A program made the position numbers and the translations under genes. Positions 41,448 to 51,102 of a DNA stretch of 64,000 nucleotides are shown piece by piece. The notes under the pieces were generated by a model. It saw nothing but the letters and a program-made list of their open reading frames with translations. It did not search any database and had not been told where the DNA came from. Location: assembly GCF_011045035.1 (NCBI RefSeq), contig NZ_JAALAA010000003.1:62001-126000 (forward strand), given 5' to 3'. Position 1 is the first letter of the stretch; every line of letters starts with the position of its first letter. This DNA comes from Nocardioides turkmenicus (lineage in GTDB: Bacteria > Actinomycetota > Actinomycetes > Propionibacteriales > Nocardioidaceae).

Positions 41448-42131
41448 TCACTGCTGCAGGCGCCGGCGGGTGCTGCCCAGGTGCACCCGCATCGCCGCCC
41501 GGGCGGTGTCGGCGTCGCGGGAGAGGATCGCGGCGGCGATGTTGTCGTGCTCGCGCTGCACCCGCTCGACGTGGAGCGCGTCGCTGGGCGAGTAGGCGTC
41601 GCCGAGCCGGGTGCGCGGCAGCATGATCATCATCGGACCCAGCGAGTCCATCAGGTCCAGGTAGAAGCGGTTGCCGGTGGCGGCCGCGACCGCGCGGTGG
41701 AAGGCGAAGTCGGCCTCCACCGCTCCGTCCGGGTGCGCGGCGGCCAGCGCAGCGAGCGCCTCCTCGATCGCACGCGACCCCTGCTCGTCGAGGTGGGCAG
41801 CGGCCAGGGCCGCCGCCTCGCACTCCACGCCGAGCCGGAAGTCGACCATGTCGAGCACGTCGTGCTGCGTACGGATCGCGGAGGACTCCAGCGCGAACGG
41901 CGAGGGCGCCGGGACCGCCAGCACGAACGAGCCTCGCCCCTGGAAGGTCTCGACCAGGCCCTCGGCGCGGAGGCGGGTCACCGCCTCCCGGGCCACCGTC
42001 CGCGACACGCCGTAGGTGGCGACGAGGTCGGACTCCGAGGGCAGCTTCGCCCCCGGGGCCAGGTCTCCGGCCAGGATCTGGTCCTTGATCCCGGAGACGA
42101 CGCGGTCGGCGAGCCCGGTGCTGATGCTCAT
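41448..42131 (-). CDS. GntR/FadR-family regulator
   Basis: This is a 227-residue FCD-type GntR regulator. The winged HTH is KLPSESDLVATYGVSRTVAR followed by EAVTRLRAEGLVE. The C-terminal FCD domain is helical with DFRLGVECEAAALAA and DFAFHRAVAAATGN (metal-ligand Asp/His region). The start overlaps the galactarate dehydratase stop (ATGA). It probably senses an aldarate or uronate and binds ttgtatgacaa at 43276. Confidence 0.92.
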   Translation of the reverse strand: MSISTGLADRVVSGIKDQILAGDLAPGAKLPSESDLVATYGVSRTVAREAVTRLRAEGLVETFQGRGSFVLAVPAPSPFALESSAIRTQHDVLDMVDFRLGVECEAAALAAAHLDEQGSRAIEEALAALAAAHPDGAVEADFAFHRAVAAATGNRFYLDLMDSLGPMMIMLPRTRLGDAYSPSDALHVERVQREHDNIAAAILSRDADTARAAMRVHLGSTRRRLQQ

Positions 42132-43249
42132 GCCGAGAACTTAGCGCTCTCCATGGTGAGCTTGCGCATCTGGTCGCTGAGCGTGAAGCCGAGGCCCGGG
42201 CGGTCCGGCACCCACATCCGGCCGTCGTGGATGTCGATGCGCTCCTCGAAGAGCGGGTTGAGCCACTCGAAGTGCTCGACCCACGGCTCGGTCGGGTAGG
42301 CCGCGGCGAGGTGCAGGTGGATCTCCATCGCGTAGTGCGGCGCGAGCGCGAGGCCGGCGTGGGCGGCGAGGGTGGCGAACTTCAGGAACGGGGTGATGCC
42401 GCCGATGCGCGGCGCGTCCGGCTGCACGATGCCGCGGTAGCCGGCGTCGAGGAGGGCCATGTGTTCCGGCACCGAGGTCAGCATCTCGCCGGTCGCGATC
42501 GGCGTGTCGAACGTACGCGACAGGTCGGCGTGGCCGACCGCGTCCCAGGCGTCGAGGGGCTCCTCGATCCAGATCAGGTCGAACTGCTCGAGCTCGCGGC
42601 ACATCCGGCGGGCGCGGGCACGGTCCCACTGCTGGTTGGCGTCGACCATGAGCGGGGAGTCGCCGAGGTGCTCGCGCATCGCGGCGACGCGGCGCAGGTC
42701 CTCGGCCCAGTCGGGCTGGCCGACCTTGATCTTGATGCCGCCGATGCCGGCGTCGAGCGAGGCGGTCGCCTTCTCCTTGATCTCCTCGACGCTCGCCTGG
42801 AGGAAGCCGCCGGAGGTGTTGTAGACGCGGCAGGAGTCGCGGTGGGCGCCGAGGAGCTTGGCCAGGGGCAGGCCGGCACGCCGCGCCTTGAGGTCGTAGA
42901 GCGCCACGTCGAGGGCGGCGACGGCCTGGGTCGCCACCCCGCTGCGGCCGACGGAGGCGCCGGCCCACATCAGCGACTCGTAGATCCTGGCGATGTCGGA
43001 GGGGTCCTGGCCGATGGCGACCTGGGCGATCTCCTTGAGGTGGGCGTACTGCGCCGGACCACCGGCCCGCTTCGAGTAGCTGAAGCCCATGCCCTCGAGA
43101 CCCTGCTCGGTCGTCACCTCGACGAAGAGCAGCACGGTCTCGGTGAGCGGCTTCTGGCGCCCGGTGAGCACCTTGGCGTCACTGACCGGGTTGTCGAGCG
43201 GGAGGACGACGTGGGAGAGGGTCAGTGACGTGATGCGGTCGGCTGCCAT
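42128..43249 (-). CDS. Galactarate/L-talarate dehydratase-type enolase superfamily enzyme
   Basis: This 373-residue protein is of the mandelate racemase subgroup. It shows KIKVGQ (KxK base), VDANQQWD, WIEEPLDAWD, PIATGEMLTS (metal Glu) and the catalytic His in LALAPHYAMEIHLHL. The pattern is close to galactarate/talarate dehydratase rather than to GudD. It would take the meso-galactarate formed from galacturonate. It is first gene of a unit with gntR, divergent from the hydroxyacid oxidase genes. Confidence 0.82.
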   Translation of the reverse strand: MAADRITSLTLSHVVLPLDNPVSDAKVLTGRQKPLTETVLLFVEVTTEQGLEGMGFSYSKRAGGPAQYAHLKEIAQVAIGQDPSDIARIYESLMWAGASVGRSGVATQAVAALDVALYDLKARRAGLPLAKLLGAHRDSCRVYNTSGGFLQASVEEIKEKATASLDAGIGGIKIKVGQPDWAEDLRRVAAMREHLGDSPLMVDANQQWDRARARRMCRELEQFDLIWIEEPLDAWDAVGHADLSRTFDTPIATGEMLTSVPEHMALLDAGYRGIVQPDAPRIGGITPFLKFATLAAHAGLALAPHYAMEIHLHLAAAYPTEPWVEHFEWLNPLFEERIDIHDGRMWVPDRPGLGFTLSDQMRKLTMESAKFSA

Positions 43250-43275
43250 GGCGGAGTGCTCCTCGATGGGCTAAG

Positions 43276-43286
43276 TTGTATGACAA
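43276..43286. promoter_or_regulatory. Likely GntR (FadR-type) operator
   Basis: ttgt-atg-acaa is a perfect short dyad within aagttgtatgacaagtt (6 of 7 paired positions per arm). It lies in the 76-nt divergent region between the galactarate dehydratase and the FMN oxidase. FadR-type regulators bind T-GT-N3-AC-A sites, and a FadR-type gene is in the adjacent unit. It could control both directions. Confidence 0.6.
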
Positions 43287-43325
43287 GTTCAAAACTTATC
43301 CGATGAGTGATGAGGAGTCCAGAGC

Positions 43326-44570
43326 GTGACCGCCAGTCCTCAGGTCGTCCGGGTCCCCCGACAGGTCCCCCGATGGCGCGATCTCGCGCCCTTCCTGCGT
43401 CCGCGCCCGTTCCACTGGCGCGCGGCCGACCGCCGGCTGGCGCGCTGTCTCAGCGTCGACGACCTGGAGCGGGCCGCCCGCCGCCGGGTGCCGACGGCGG
43501 TCTGGGACTACGTGGACGGCGGCTCGGACGGCGAGCACGCGATGCGCCGGAACCGGGAGGCCTTCGACCGCGTGGAGCTGCGGCCCACGGCCTTCGGCCA
43601 GGTGGCCGAGCCGGAGGTGCGTACGTCGATCCTCGGGCGGCCCGCGGCCGCACCCATCGTGCTCGCGCCGACCGGCTACACCCGGCTCAGCCACCACACC
43701 GGCGAGCGGGCGGTCGCTGCGGCGGCGGCCGCCGCGGGGCTCCCCTACACGCTCTCGACCTACGCGACGACGTCGATCACCGATGTCGCCGCCGCGGCTC
43801 CGCAGGGACGCAACTGGTTCCAGGTCTACCTGATGAAGGACCGTTCGGTGACGCTCGACCACCTCGCCGAGGCCGCCTCGCAGGGCTACGAGGCGCTGAT
43901 GCTGACCATCGACACGACCGTGACCGGGATGAAGCGCAAGGACAAGCTCAACGGGTTCGCGATCCCGCCACAGCTGAGCCTGCGTACGTTCGCGGGCATG
44001 GCCCGCCACCCCGGTTGGGTCGCCAACATCCTGACCACCGAGCCGCTGCGGTTCGCGACCTTCCCCGAGGGGTCGCACCACGGCCGCTGGGGCATGTCCA
44101 ACGAGCTGCGCGAGCAGGCGATCCGGCCCGCGGACATCGGCTGGCTCAAGGAGCACTGGGACGGCCCGGTGGTGGTCAAGGGCGTGCTCTCGGTCGCCGA
44201 CGCGGTCACCTGCGTCGAGGCCGGTGCGGACGCGCTGGTGCTCTCCAACCACGGCGGCCGTCAGCTCGACCGGGCGCCGGTGCCGCTGGAGCTGCTGCCG
44301 GCGGTGGTCGACGCGGTGGGCTCACGGACCGAGGTGTTCATCGACTCCGGCGTCCGCTCCGGCGGCGACATCGCGGCCGCGCTCGGGCTCGGCGCCCGCG
44401 GCGTGATGATCGGCCGGCCGTACCTCTACGGCCTGATGGTCGGTGGTCGCCAGGGGGTCGATGCCACGCTGAGGCTGCTGGTCGAGGAGCTGCGGCGGGC
44501 GATGTGCCTGCTCGGCACCCCCGACATCGCCGCGATCGGCCCCGAGCACGTACGGCTGAGGTCGACATGA
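43326..44570 (+). CDS. FMN-dependent alpha-hydroxy acid oxidase/dehydrogenase
   Basis: This 414-residue LldD/glycolate-oxidase family enzyme oxidises an L-2-hydroxy acid to the 2-oxo acid. Motifs: DYVDGGSDGEHAMRRN, APTGYTRLSHH, FQVYLMKDRS, the active-site SNHGGRQLD (catalytic His, Arg) and FIDSGVRSGGDIAAALGLGA for FMN phosphate. The start is GTG 43326. It overlaps the following FAD oxidase gene (ATGA). Lactate, glycolate or a sugar-acid breakdown product are all possible substrates. Confidence 0.9.
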   Translation: MTASPQVVRVPRQVPRWRDLAPFLRPRPFHWRAADRRLARCLSVDDLERAARRRVPTAVWDYVDGGSDGEHAMRRNREAFDRVELRPTAFGQVAEPEVRTSILGRPAAAPIVLAPTGYTRLSHHTGERAVAAAAAAAGLPYTLSTYATTSITDVAAAAPQGRNWFQVYLMKDRSVTLDHLAEAASQGYEALMLTIDTTVTGMKRKDKLNGFAIPPQLSLRTFAGMARHPGWVANILTTEPLRFATFPEGSHHGRWGMSNELREQAIRPADIGWLKEHWDGPVVVKGVLSVADAVTCVEAGADALVLSNHGGRQLDRAPVPLELLPAVVDAVGSRTEVFIDSGVRSGGDIAAALGLGARGVMIGRPYLYGLMVGGRQGVDATLRLLVEELRRAMCLLGTPDIAAIGPEHVRLRST

Positions 44571-45967
44571 CCGGCGACCTGGCGTCCCGCCTGCGCGCTG
44601 CGCTGGGCGAGAGCGCCGTGCTGACCGACCCCGCCGACATGGCCGCGTACGTCACCGACTGGACCGGCAGCTTCACCGGCACCGCCCTCGCCGTGGTCCG
44701 CCCGGCCTCGACCTCCGAGGTGGCGACCGCTGTTCGACTGTGTGCGGAGGCGGGCGTCGGGGTCGTCCCGCAGGGCGGCAACACCGGCCTCGTCGGCGGC
44801 GGAGTGCCGGACTCCGGCGGCGACCAGGTCGTGCTCTCGCTCGGCCGGATGCGGCGCGTCCGGGAGGTCGACCCGGTCGCCGACACCCTTGTCGTCGAGG
44901 CGGGGGCCGTGCTGGCCACCGTGCAGGAGGCCGCCGTGGCCGCCGGGCGGCTCTTCCCGCTCTCGCTGGGCTCGGAAGGCTCGTGCACCATCGGCGGCAC
45001 GATCGCGACCAACGCCGGCGGCACCGCGGTCCTGCGCTACGGGATGATGCGCGAGCTGGTGCTCGGCCTGGAGGTCGTGCTCCCCGACGGCCGCGTCTGG
45101 GACGGGCTGCGGCCGCTGCGCAAGGACAACACCGGCTACGACCTCAAGCAGCTGTTCATCGGCTCGGAAGGCACCCTCGGCGTGGTCACCGCGGCCGTGC
45201 TGAGACTGCTGCCCGCGACGCCGCGGCGTGCGACCGCCTTCGTCGCGCTCGACTCGGTCGAGGCGGCGACCGCGCTGCTGCCGCTGCTCCGATCCCATGG
45301 CGGTGGACTCCTGACGACCTGGGAGCTGCTCGGGCGCCAGGCCGTCGACCTGGTCCTCGCCCACCTTCCCGGCGTCCGCGACCCGTTCGCCGAGCGGCAC
45401 GAGTGGTACGGCCTCGTCGAGCTCGCCGGCACCCCCGCCGACGTCGACGAGCGGCTCGAGTCGGCGCTCGAGGCCGCCGCGGAGGCCGGGCTGATCGCGG
45501 ACGCCGTGGTCGCCGGCAGTCCCGCCCAGCGCGAGTCGCTCTGGGCGCTGCGCGAAGGGGTCTCGGAGGCCCAGAAGAGCGAGGGCGCGACCCTCAAGCA
45601 CGACGTCACCCTGCCGATCACGGCGCTGCCACGGTTCGTCGCCGAGACCGGCCCGCGGTTGCTCGAGACACTGCCGGGGCTGCGGCTGGTGACGTACGGG
45701 CACATCGGCGACGGCAACCTGCACTACAACCTCTCCGCCCCCGTCGGCGACGACGCGGCACTGAGGCGGGAGGGCCCCGCGCTGACCCGGATCGTGTACG
45801 ACGCGGTCACCGCGCTCGGTGGCAGCATCTCCGCTGAGCACGGCATCGGCGTGCTCAAGCGGGATGCAGCGGCGGCGTACAAGACGGGGGTCGAGGTCGA
45901 CCTGATGCGGGCGGTCAAGCAGGCGATCGACCCCGACGGGGTGATGAATCCTCGGAAGGTGCTGTGA
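44567..45967 (+). CDS. FAD-linked D-2-hydroxy acid dehydrogenase (GlcD/D-LDH family)
   Basis: This 466-residue PCMH-type flavoprotein shows VVPQGGNTGLVGGGVPDSGG (FAD loop), SEGSCTIGGTIATNAGG, DNTGYDLKQLFIGSEGTLGV, and C-terminal TYGHIGDGNLHYN and SAEHGIGVLKR with metal/substrate His residues. It is coupled to the FMN oxidase upstream, so the pair may handle both enantiomers of a 2-hydroxy acid. The exact substrate (lactate, glycolate, 2-hydroxyglutarate) is not determined. Confidence 0.9.
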   Translation: MTGDLASRLRAALGESAVLTDPADMAAYVTDWTGSFTGTALAVVRPASTSEVATAVRLCAEAGVGVVPQGGNTGLVGGGVPDSGGDQVVLSLGRMRRVREVDPVADTLVVEAGAVLATVQEAAVAAGRLFPLSLGSEGSCTIGGTIATNAGGTAVLRYGMMRELVLGLEVVLPDGRVWDGLRPLRKDNTGYDLKQLFIGSEGTLGVVTAAVLRLLPATPRRATAFVALDSVEAATALLPLLRSHGGGLLTTWELLGRQAVDLVLAHLPGVRDPFAERHEWYGLVELAGTPADVDERLESALEAAAEAGLIADAVVAGSPAQRESLWALREGVSEAQKSEGATLKHDVTLPITALPRFVAETGPRLLETLPGLRLVTYGHIGDGNLHYNLSAPVGDDAALRREGPALTRIVYDAVTALGGSISAEHGIGVLKRDAAAAYKTGVEVDLMRAVKQAIDPDGVMNPRKVL

Positions 45968-46069
45968 GTCGGAGCAGCGCGGTGCGGGCTGTGGTCAGCC
46001 TTCGGTCTCGAGGATCTGCCTGAAGCAGAACCGCTTGCCGCGTGGCGTTCGCGGTGATTGCGTGTCCTC

Positions 46070-47062
46070 ATGCGAATCCTGGTGCTCGGCGGCACAGTCT
46101 TCCTCTCCCGCGCAGTGGCGGAGTCGGCAGCACGCAGCGGTCACGAGGTGGTCTGCGCAGCGCGCGGCCGTTCGGGGACCGTCCCGGAGGGCGTGGAGCT
46201 GGTGCCGTGGGACCGCGCCGAGCCACCTCCCTCCGCCCTGACGGCTGCGAAGTTCGACGCGGTCGTCGACGTGGCCCGGATCCCCTCGTGGGTTCGCTCT
46301 GCCGTCGCCGCCTTCAGCGAGGCCCACTGGGTCTTCGTCTCGACCATCAGCGTGTACGCCGACCACGGCACCCCCGGCGGCACTCCGGACTCGCTCCCTG
46401 TCCTCGCTCCGGCGACGGACGACGTCGAGGATGACGATTCCGATGCGTACGGCTCGATGAAGGTTGCCTGCGAGGAGCTCGTCCGCGCGGGTGCGGCCTC
46501 AGCCACCGTCGTCCGCCCCGGCCTGATCGTGGGCCCTGGGGACCCCAGCGGCCGGTTCTCCTACTGGCCGCGGCGCATGAAAGCCGGCGGCGAGATCCTC
46601 GCTCCCGGCTCGCCCGACGACAGCACCCAGGTCATCGACGTGCGCGACCTGGCGGACTGGATCCTCCACTGCGCGATCAACCGGGTGGATGGCACCTTCG
46701 ACGCCACCGGTCCGTCGATGCCGATCAGCACCCTGCTGACCGAGACCGCGAGCGGCGTCGGCACCACCCCGACCTGGAGCTGGCTCCCCCAGGACTTCCT
46801 CCAGGCCAACGACGTCGACCCCTGGTCAGGCCCCGGCTCGATCCCGCTGTGGCTCCCCCGTCCCGAGTACGACGGGATGCTCGCCCACGACACCACCTCG
46901 GCCATCGCAGCCGGCCTCGCCACCCGCCCGATCGCCGAGACCGCCCGCGACACCCTCGCCTGGCTGCAGACCACCCCCGATGCGTACGTCACCGGCATCT
47001 CGCCGGCCCGCGAGGCCGAGCTCCTCGACGTATGGCGTCACAGCCCCTGGGCGACCCGGTAG
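46070..47062 (+). CDS. NAD-dependent epimerase/reductase (SDR)
   Basis: This 330-residue extended SDR has [20 protein letters not shown] as the nucleotide loop, [26 protein letters not shown], the active-site YGSMK and [20 protein letters not shown]. The ATG at 46070 is preferred over an upstream TTG. It resembles isoflavone-reductase-like or UDP-sugar epimerase-like proteins; the substrate is unknown. Its 3' end overlaps araA on the other strand by 25 nt. Confidence 0.85.
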   Translation: MRILVLGGTVFLSRAVAESAARSGHEVVCAARGRSGTVPEGVELVPWDRAEPPPSALTAAKFDAVVDVARIPSWVRSAVAAFSEAHWVFVSTISVYADHGTPGGTPDSLPVLAPATDDVEDDDSDAYGSMKVACEELVRAGAASATVVRPGLIVGPGDPSGRFSYWPRRMKAGGEILAPGSPDDSTQVIDVRDLADWILHCAINRVDGTFDATGPSMPISTLLTETASGVGTTPTWSWLPQDFLQANDVDPWSGPGSIPLWLPRPEYDGMLAHDTTSAIAAGLATRPIAETARDTLAWLQTTPDAYVTGISPAREAELLDVWRHSPWATR

Positions 47063-48549
47063 AACACCTGGTTCCAGCGCACCTGGTCGGCGAAGCCGCG
47101 CCGGGTGGTGGACTCGTCGATGACCAGCAGCTCGGTGCGGGCGATGTTCGCAAAGACCTCGAAGGCCTCGATCCCGGCGGCGGTCGACATCACGGTGTGG
47201 TGCGCGCCGCCGGCGGTCAGCCAGGCCTCGGCCGAGGTGGCGAAGTCGGGGCGCGGGGACCAGACGGCGCGGGCTACCGGCAGGTTGGGCAGCGCCTCGG
47301 TCGGCGGCACGACGTCGACCACGTTGGCGGTCAGCCGGAAGCGGTCCCGCATGTCCGCCAGGGACACGACGACAGCGCCCTCGCGGGTGTCGGCGTCGAA
47401 GACCATCCGGACCGGGTCCTCGCGATCGCCGATCCCGAGCGGATGGATCTCCACGCGCGGCGTGGAGGTCGTCAGCGACGGGCAGATCTCGAGCATGTGG
47501 GCCCCGAGGATGAGCTCCGCGCCGGGGGTGAGGTCGTAGGTGTAGTCCTCCATCAGCGAGGCGCCACCGGGCAGCCCCTCCCCCATCACCTTGGCGGCCC
47601 GCACCAGGACGGCGGTCTTCCAGTCGCCCTCAGCGCCGAAGCCGTAGCCCTTGCTCATCAGCCGCTGCACGGCGATGCCGGGGAGCTGGCGCAGGCCGCC
47701 GAGGTCCTCGAAGTTGGTGGTGAACGCCTTCGCGTCGCGCTCCAACAGGAACGCCTCCATGGCGATCTCCTGGCGGGCTGCGTAGCGCAGCGACTCGTGG
47801 CGCTCGCCGCCACGGCGGAGCTCGGGGACGACGTCGTAGAGGTCCTCGTACTCGGCGACGAGCGCGTCCACCGCGTCCTCCGCCACCGCCTCGACGGCGG
47901 CGACGAGGTCGTTGACACCCCACGTGTTGACCGAGACGCCGAAGCGCAGCTCGGCCTCGGTCTTGTCGCCCTCGGTGACCGCGACGTTGCGCATGTTGTC
48001 GCCGAAGCGGACCAGGTTGAGCCCGTGGGTGGCGGCCCATCCGGCGGCGCCGCGGACCCAGGTGCCCACGCGGCGGGTGACCGCCGGGTTGGAGACGTGG
48101 CCGACGACGGTGGTGCGGGCGACGCCGAGGCGGGTCGCGATGTAGGCGTACTCACGGTCGCCGTGCGCGGCCTGGTTGAGGTTCATGAAGTCCATGTCGA
48201 TCTCCGACCAGGGAAGCTCGACGTTGGCCTGGGTGTGCAGGTGCAGCAGCGGCTTCTGCAGCGTGTCGAGGCCGGTGATCCACATCTTCGCCGGGCTGAA
48301 GGTGTGCATCCAGGTGACGACGCCGAGGACGCTGTCGTCGGAGTTGGCCTCCAGCATCGCGCGGCGGATGGCCGCGGAGTCCTTCAGGACGGGCTTCCAC
48401 ACGACCTTCGCCGGGACGTCGTCCGACGCGTCGAGGGCACGGGCGACCTCCTGGGACTGCTCGGCCACCTGACGAAGGGTCTCCTCGCCGTAGAGGTCCT
48501 GGCTGCCGGTGAAGAACCAGACCTCGCGGTCCGTGTAGGGCTTGCTCAT
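47038..48549 (-). CDS. araA: L-arabinose isomerase
   Basis: AraA converts L-arabinose to L-ribulose. The 503-residue product matches throughout: [70 protein letters not shown] and [20 protein letters not shown] with the metal Glu/His residues. It is the last gene of araB-araD-araA, 12 nt after araD, with aaaaggacccccc before its ATG. Confidence 0.96.
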   Translation of the reverse strand: MSKPYTDREVWFFTGSQDLYGEETLRQVAEQSQEVARALDASDDVPAKVVWKPVLKDSAAIRRAMLEANSDDSVLGVVTWMHTFSPAKMWITGLDTLQKPLLHLHTQANVELPWSEIDMDFMNLNQAAHGDREYAYIATRLGVARTTVVGHVSNPAVTRRVGTWVRGAAGWAATHGLNLVRFGDNMRNVAVTEGDKTEAELRFGVSVNTWGVNDLVAAVEAVAEDAVDALVAEYEDLYDVVPELRRGGERHESLRYAARQEIAMEAFLLERDAKAFTTNFEDLGGLRQLPGIAVQRLMSKGYGFGAEGDWKTAVLVRAAKVMGEGLPGGASLMEDYTYDLTPGAELILGAHMLEICPSLTTSTPRVEIHPLGIGDREDPVRMVFDADTREGAVVVSLADMRDRFRLTANVVDVVPPTEALPNLPVARAVWSPRPDFATSAEAWLTAGGAHHTVMSTAAGIEAFEVFANIARTELLVIDESTTRRGFADQVRWNQVFYRVAQGL

Positions 48550-48561
48550 GGGGGGTCCTTT

Positions 48562-49251
48562 TCAGTGTTGGCCGTAGACGTTCTGGTAACGGTCGTAGAG
48601 GGAGTCGACGTGGTGCTGGTCGATCGGCAGCGGCTGGCCGAGCTGGCGCGCGATGTGCACGGTGCGGGCGACCTCCTCGCACATCACCGCGGCCTTGACC
48701 GCCGCGCGGGCGTCCTTGCCGATGGTGAACGGGCCGTGGTTCTGCATCAGCACCGCCGGGCTGCGCGACTCTCGAAGCGTCTCCACGATCCCGCGGCCGA
48801 TCGAGTCGTCGCCGATGATCGCGAACGGGCCGACCGGGATCGGGCCACCGAACTCGTCGGCCATCATCGTGAGCACGCAGGGGATCTCCTCCCCGCGGGC
48901 GGCCCAGGCCGTGGCGTACGTGGAGTGGGTGTGGACCACTCCACCGACCTCGGGCATGTTGGCATAGACGTACGCATGGGCGGCGGTGTCCGAGGACGGC
49001 GACCGCTCCCCCTCGACGAGGTTGCCGGCCAGGTCGCACACGACCATCGCCTCGGCGGTGATGTCCTCGTAGGCCACCCCGGAGGGCTTGATGACCAGCA
49101 GGTCCTCGCCGTCGGGGTTCGGCACCCGCTCGGAGACGTTCCCCGCGGTCCACACGACCAGCTCCCAACGGGGCAGCTCGGCGTGGAGCGCGGCGACCCG
49201 CTCCTTGGCGGCGTCGACGGCGGCGCGAAGAGCGGTGGGGACGCCCGTCAT
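48562..49251 (-). CDS. araD: L-ribulose-5-phosphate 4-epimerase
   Basis: AraD makes D-xylulose 5-phosphate. The 229-residue class II aldolase-fold protein has WTAGNVSERVP, LVIKPSGVAYED, SSDTAAHAYVYANMPEVGG, VVHTHSTYATAWAARG (zinc His pair) and AVLMQNHGPFTIG. The ATG shares one base with the araB stop (TGATG). Confidence 0.96.
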   Translation of the reverse strand: MTGVPTALRAAVDAAKERVAALHAELPRWELVVWTAGNVSERVPNPDGEDLLVIKPSGVAYEDITAEAMVVCDLAGNLVEGERSPSSDTAAHAYVYANMPEVGGVVHTHSTYATAWAARGEEIPCVLTMMADEFGGPIPVGPFAIIGDDSIGRGIVETLRESRSPAVLMQNHGPFTIGKDARAAVKAAVMCEEVARTVHIARQLGQPLPIDQHHVDSLYDRYQNVYGQH

Positions 49252-50885
49252 CACTGGTCTCCTTCTGGGTTCTGGGTGTTCGGGACGAGCGACGCCACGG
49301 CGGCGCGCTCGATGTCGAGACCGGCCTCGTAGCGCTCGAGATAGGTCCGGAAACCGGCGAGGTCGGCGGCGTCCGGCTCGACGACCTCGAGGTCGATGTC
49401 GCCGAAGACACGCTCGGCGAGGTAGGCGCTCAGGGTGAGGTCGCTGCCGGCCTCGACCGCACGGGCGTACGCAGCCAGGACCGCGATCCCCCAGGCACCG
49501 CCCTCGCCGGCGGTGCGCCCGACCGCGACCGGGGCGCCGGTGGCCGCGGCCAGCAGCCGCTGGGCGACGCCGGCGGTGCGGAACAGGCCACCGTGGGCGA
49601 ACATCGCGTCGATCTCGACGCCCTGGTCGGCGAGCACCCGCATGCCGAGGGCGAGGGTGCCGAAGACGCCGTAGACCTGAGCACGCGCGAAGCCGGCGAG
49701 GTCGAGGCGGCTGCCAGGGATGCGTACGAACAGCGGGCGACCCTCGTCGAGGCCGGTGATCGGCTCGCCGGCCAGGTAGTTGTAGGCCAGCAGGCCGCCG
49801 CCGTCGGGCGAGCCCTTCAGCGCAGCGGTGAGCAGAGCGCCGAAGACGGCGTCGGGCTCGCAGGGCTGGCCCAGCGCGGTGGCGAACTCGCCGAAGACCC
49901 CCGCCCAGGCGTCGAGCTCGCTGGCGCCGTTGTTGCAGTGCACCATCGCGACCGGGTCGCCGGCCGGGGTGGTGACGACGTCGATGGCGTGGTGGACGGT
50001 GGCGAGCGGCTCCTCGAGGACGACCATCGCGAAGATCGAGGTGCCGGCGCTGACGTTGCCGGTGCGCTGGGCCACCGAGTTGGTGGCGACCATCCCGGTG
50101 CCGGCATCGCCCTCGGGCGGGCACAGCGGGATGCCGGGCCGGAGCGTGCCGGTCGGGTCGAGCAGCGCTGCGCCCTCGGGGGTCAGCCGTCCGGCGTCGG
50201 CGCCCGCCGGCAGGACCTTCGGGAGCAGTCCCTCGACCCGCAGGCCGGGGTGCTTGGCGGCGGCCAGGTGAGCGGTCTGCTCGAGCATCCGCTGGTCGTA
50301 GGTGCCGGTGGCCGGGTCGATCGGGAACATCCCGGAGGCGTCGCCGACACCGAGCACGTGCTCGCCGGTCAGCGCCCGGTGGACGTAGCCCGCGAGCGTG
50401 GTCAACGAGGCGATCTCGGGCAGGTGGGGCTCGTCGTCGAGGATCGCCTGGTAGAGGTGGGCGATCGACCAGCGCAGCGGGATGTTGGTGCCGAGCGTCT
50501 CCGACAGCTCGGCGGCGGCGACCGCCGTGTTGGTGTTGCGCCAGGTGCGGAACGGCACCAGCAGCTCGCCGGCCCCGTCGAAGGCGAGGTAGCCGTGCAT
50601 CATCGCCGAGACACCGATCGCCCCGAAGGTCGTCGGCCGGGCGCCGTAGCTGCGCTCGACCTCGTCGGCCAGCGCAGCGAAGGCGCCCTGGACACCGGCC
50701 CAGACCGCCTCGAGCGAGTAGGTCCACAGCCCGTCGGCGAGCTCGTTCTCCCACAGGTGCGAGCCGGTCGCGATCGGCGCATGGTCAGGCCCGATCAGGC
50801 ACGCCTTGATCGTGGTGGAGCCCAGCTCGATACCGAGCGCGGTCTCGGTGAGGTCAGGCAGGTCGCCTGCTCGCTGCGTCATCAC
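49251..50885 (-). CDS. araB: Ribulokinase (FGGY family)
   Basis: This 544-residue FGGY sugar kinase phosphorylates L-ribulose. N-terminal GIELGSTTIKACLIGPDHAP is the phosphate-1 loop, followed by AIGVSAMMHGYLAFD and TWRNTNT. The C-terminal half has GTGMVATNSVAQRTGNVSAG, MFAHGGLFRTAGVAQRLLAA and TAGEGGAWGIAVLA. The start is GTG 50885 or ATG 50882, adjacent codons. Being first before araD and araA, with a LacI-type regulator upstream, fixes the function well. Confidence 0.93.
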   Translation of the reverse strand: MMTQRAGDLPDLTETALGIELGSTTIKACLIGPDHAPIATGSHLWENELADGLWTYSLEAVWAGVQGAFAALADEVERSYGARPTTFGAIGVSAMMHGYLAFDGAGELLVPFRTWRNTNTAVAAAELSETLGTNIPLRWSIAHLYQAILDDEPHLPEIASLTTLAGYVHRALTGEHVLGVGDASGMFPIDPATGTYDQRMLEQTAHLAAAKHPGLRVEGLLPKVLPAGADAGRLTPEGAALLDPTGTLRPGIPLCPPEGDAGTGMVATNSVAQRTGNVSAGTSIFAMVVLEEPLATVHHAIDVVTTPAGDPVAMVHCNNGASELDAWAGVFGEFATALGQPCEPDAVFGALLTAALKGSPDGGGLLAYNYLAGEPITGLDEGRPLFVRIPGSRLDLAGFARAQVYGVFGTLALGMRVLADQGVEIDAMFAHGGLFRTAGVAQRLLAAATGAPVAVGRTAGEGGAWGIAVLAAYARAVEAGSDLTLSAYLAERVFGDIDLEVVEPDAADLAGFRTYLERYEAGLDIERAAVASLVPNTQNPEGDQ

Positions 50886-50928
50886 GGCTCCGTTTCTGCC
50901 CGACGGCTGGGGGGTGGGGTTCGAGGCG

Positions 50929-50944
50929 ATGTGAACGCTAACAT
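50929..50944. promoter_or_regulatory. Likely LacI-family operator upstream of araB
   Basis: atgtgaacgctaacat is an imperfect dyad with a central CG and ATGT/ACAT ends, the general form of LacI-family sites. It is 43 nt before the araB start. On the minus strand tatgtt overlaps it and could be the -10 box, so binding would block transcription. The LacI-family gene just upstream is the obvious binder. The rest of the 217-nt gap has GC-rich gtcggccgag repeats but no gene. Confidence 0.65.
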
Positions 50945-51102
50945 ATGACGCGCGGGTTACCGCTGTGTTCCCTGGAACCTGCGAGACGTCGGCCCCGTCG
51001 GCCGAGACGTCAGGCCGGTCGGCCGAGTTGGCATCGCAGTGCCGACTCGCCCGACCTAGGTGACGCCTCGACCGACGTACGTGACGCCTCGGCGGCTATC
51101 GG

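Noticed and set aside
51024..51049. Hairpin cgagttggca / tgccgactcg after the LacI gene as a terminator
   Set aside because: Ten-base stem with one G-U pair but no T-run; it lies among GC-rich short repeats, so a terminator cannot be claimed.
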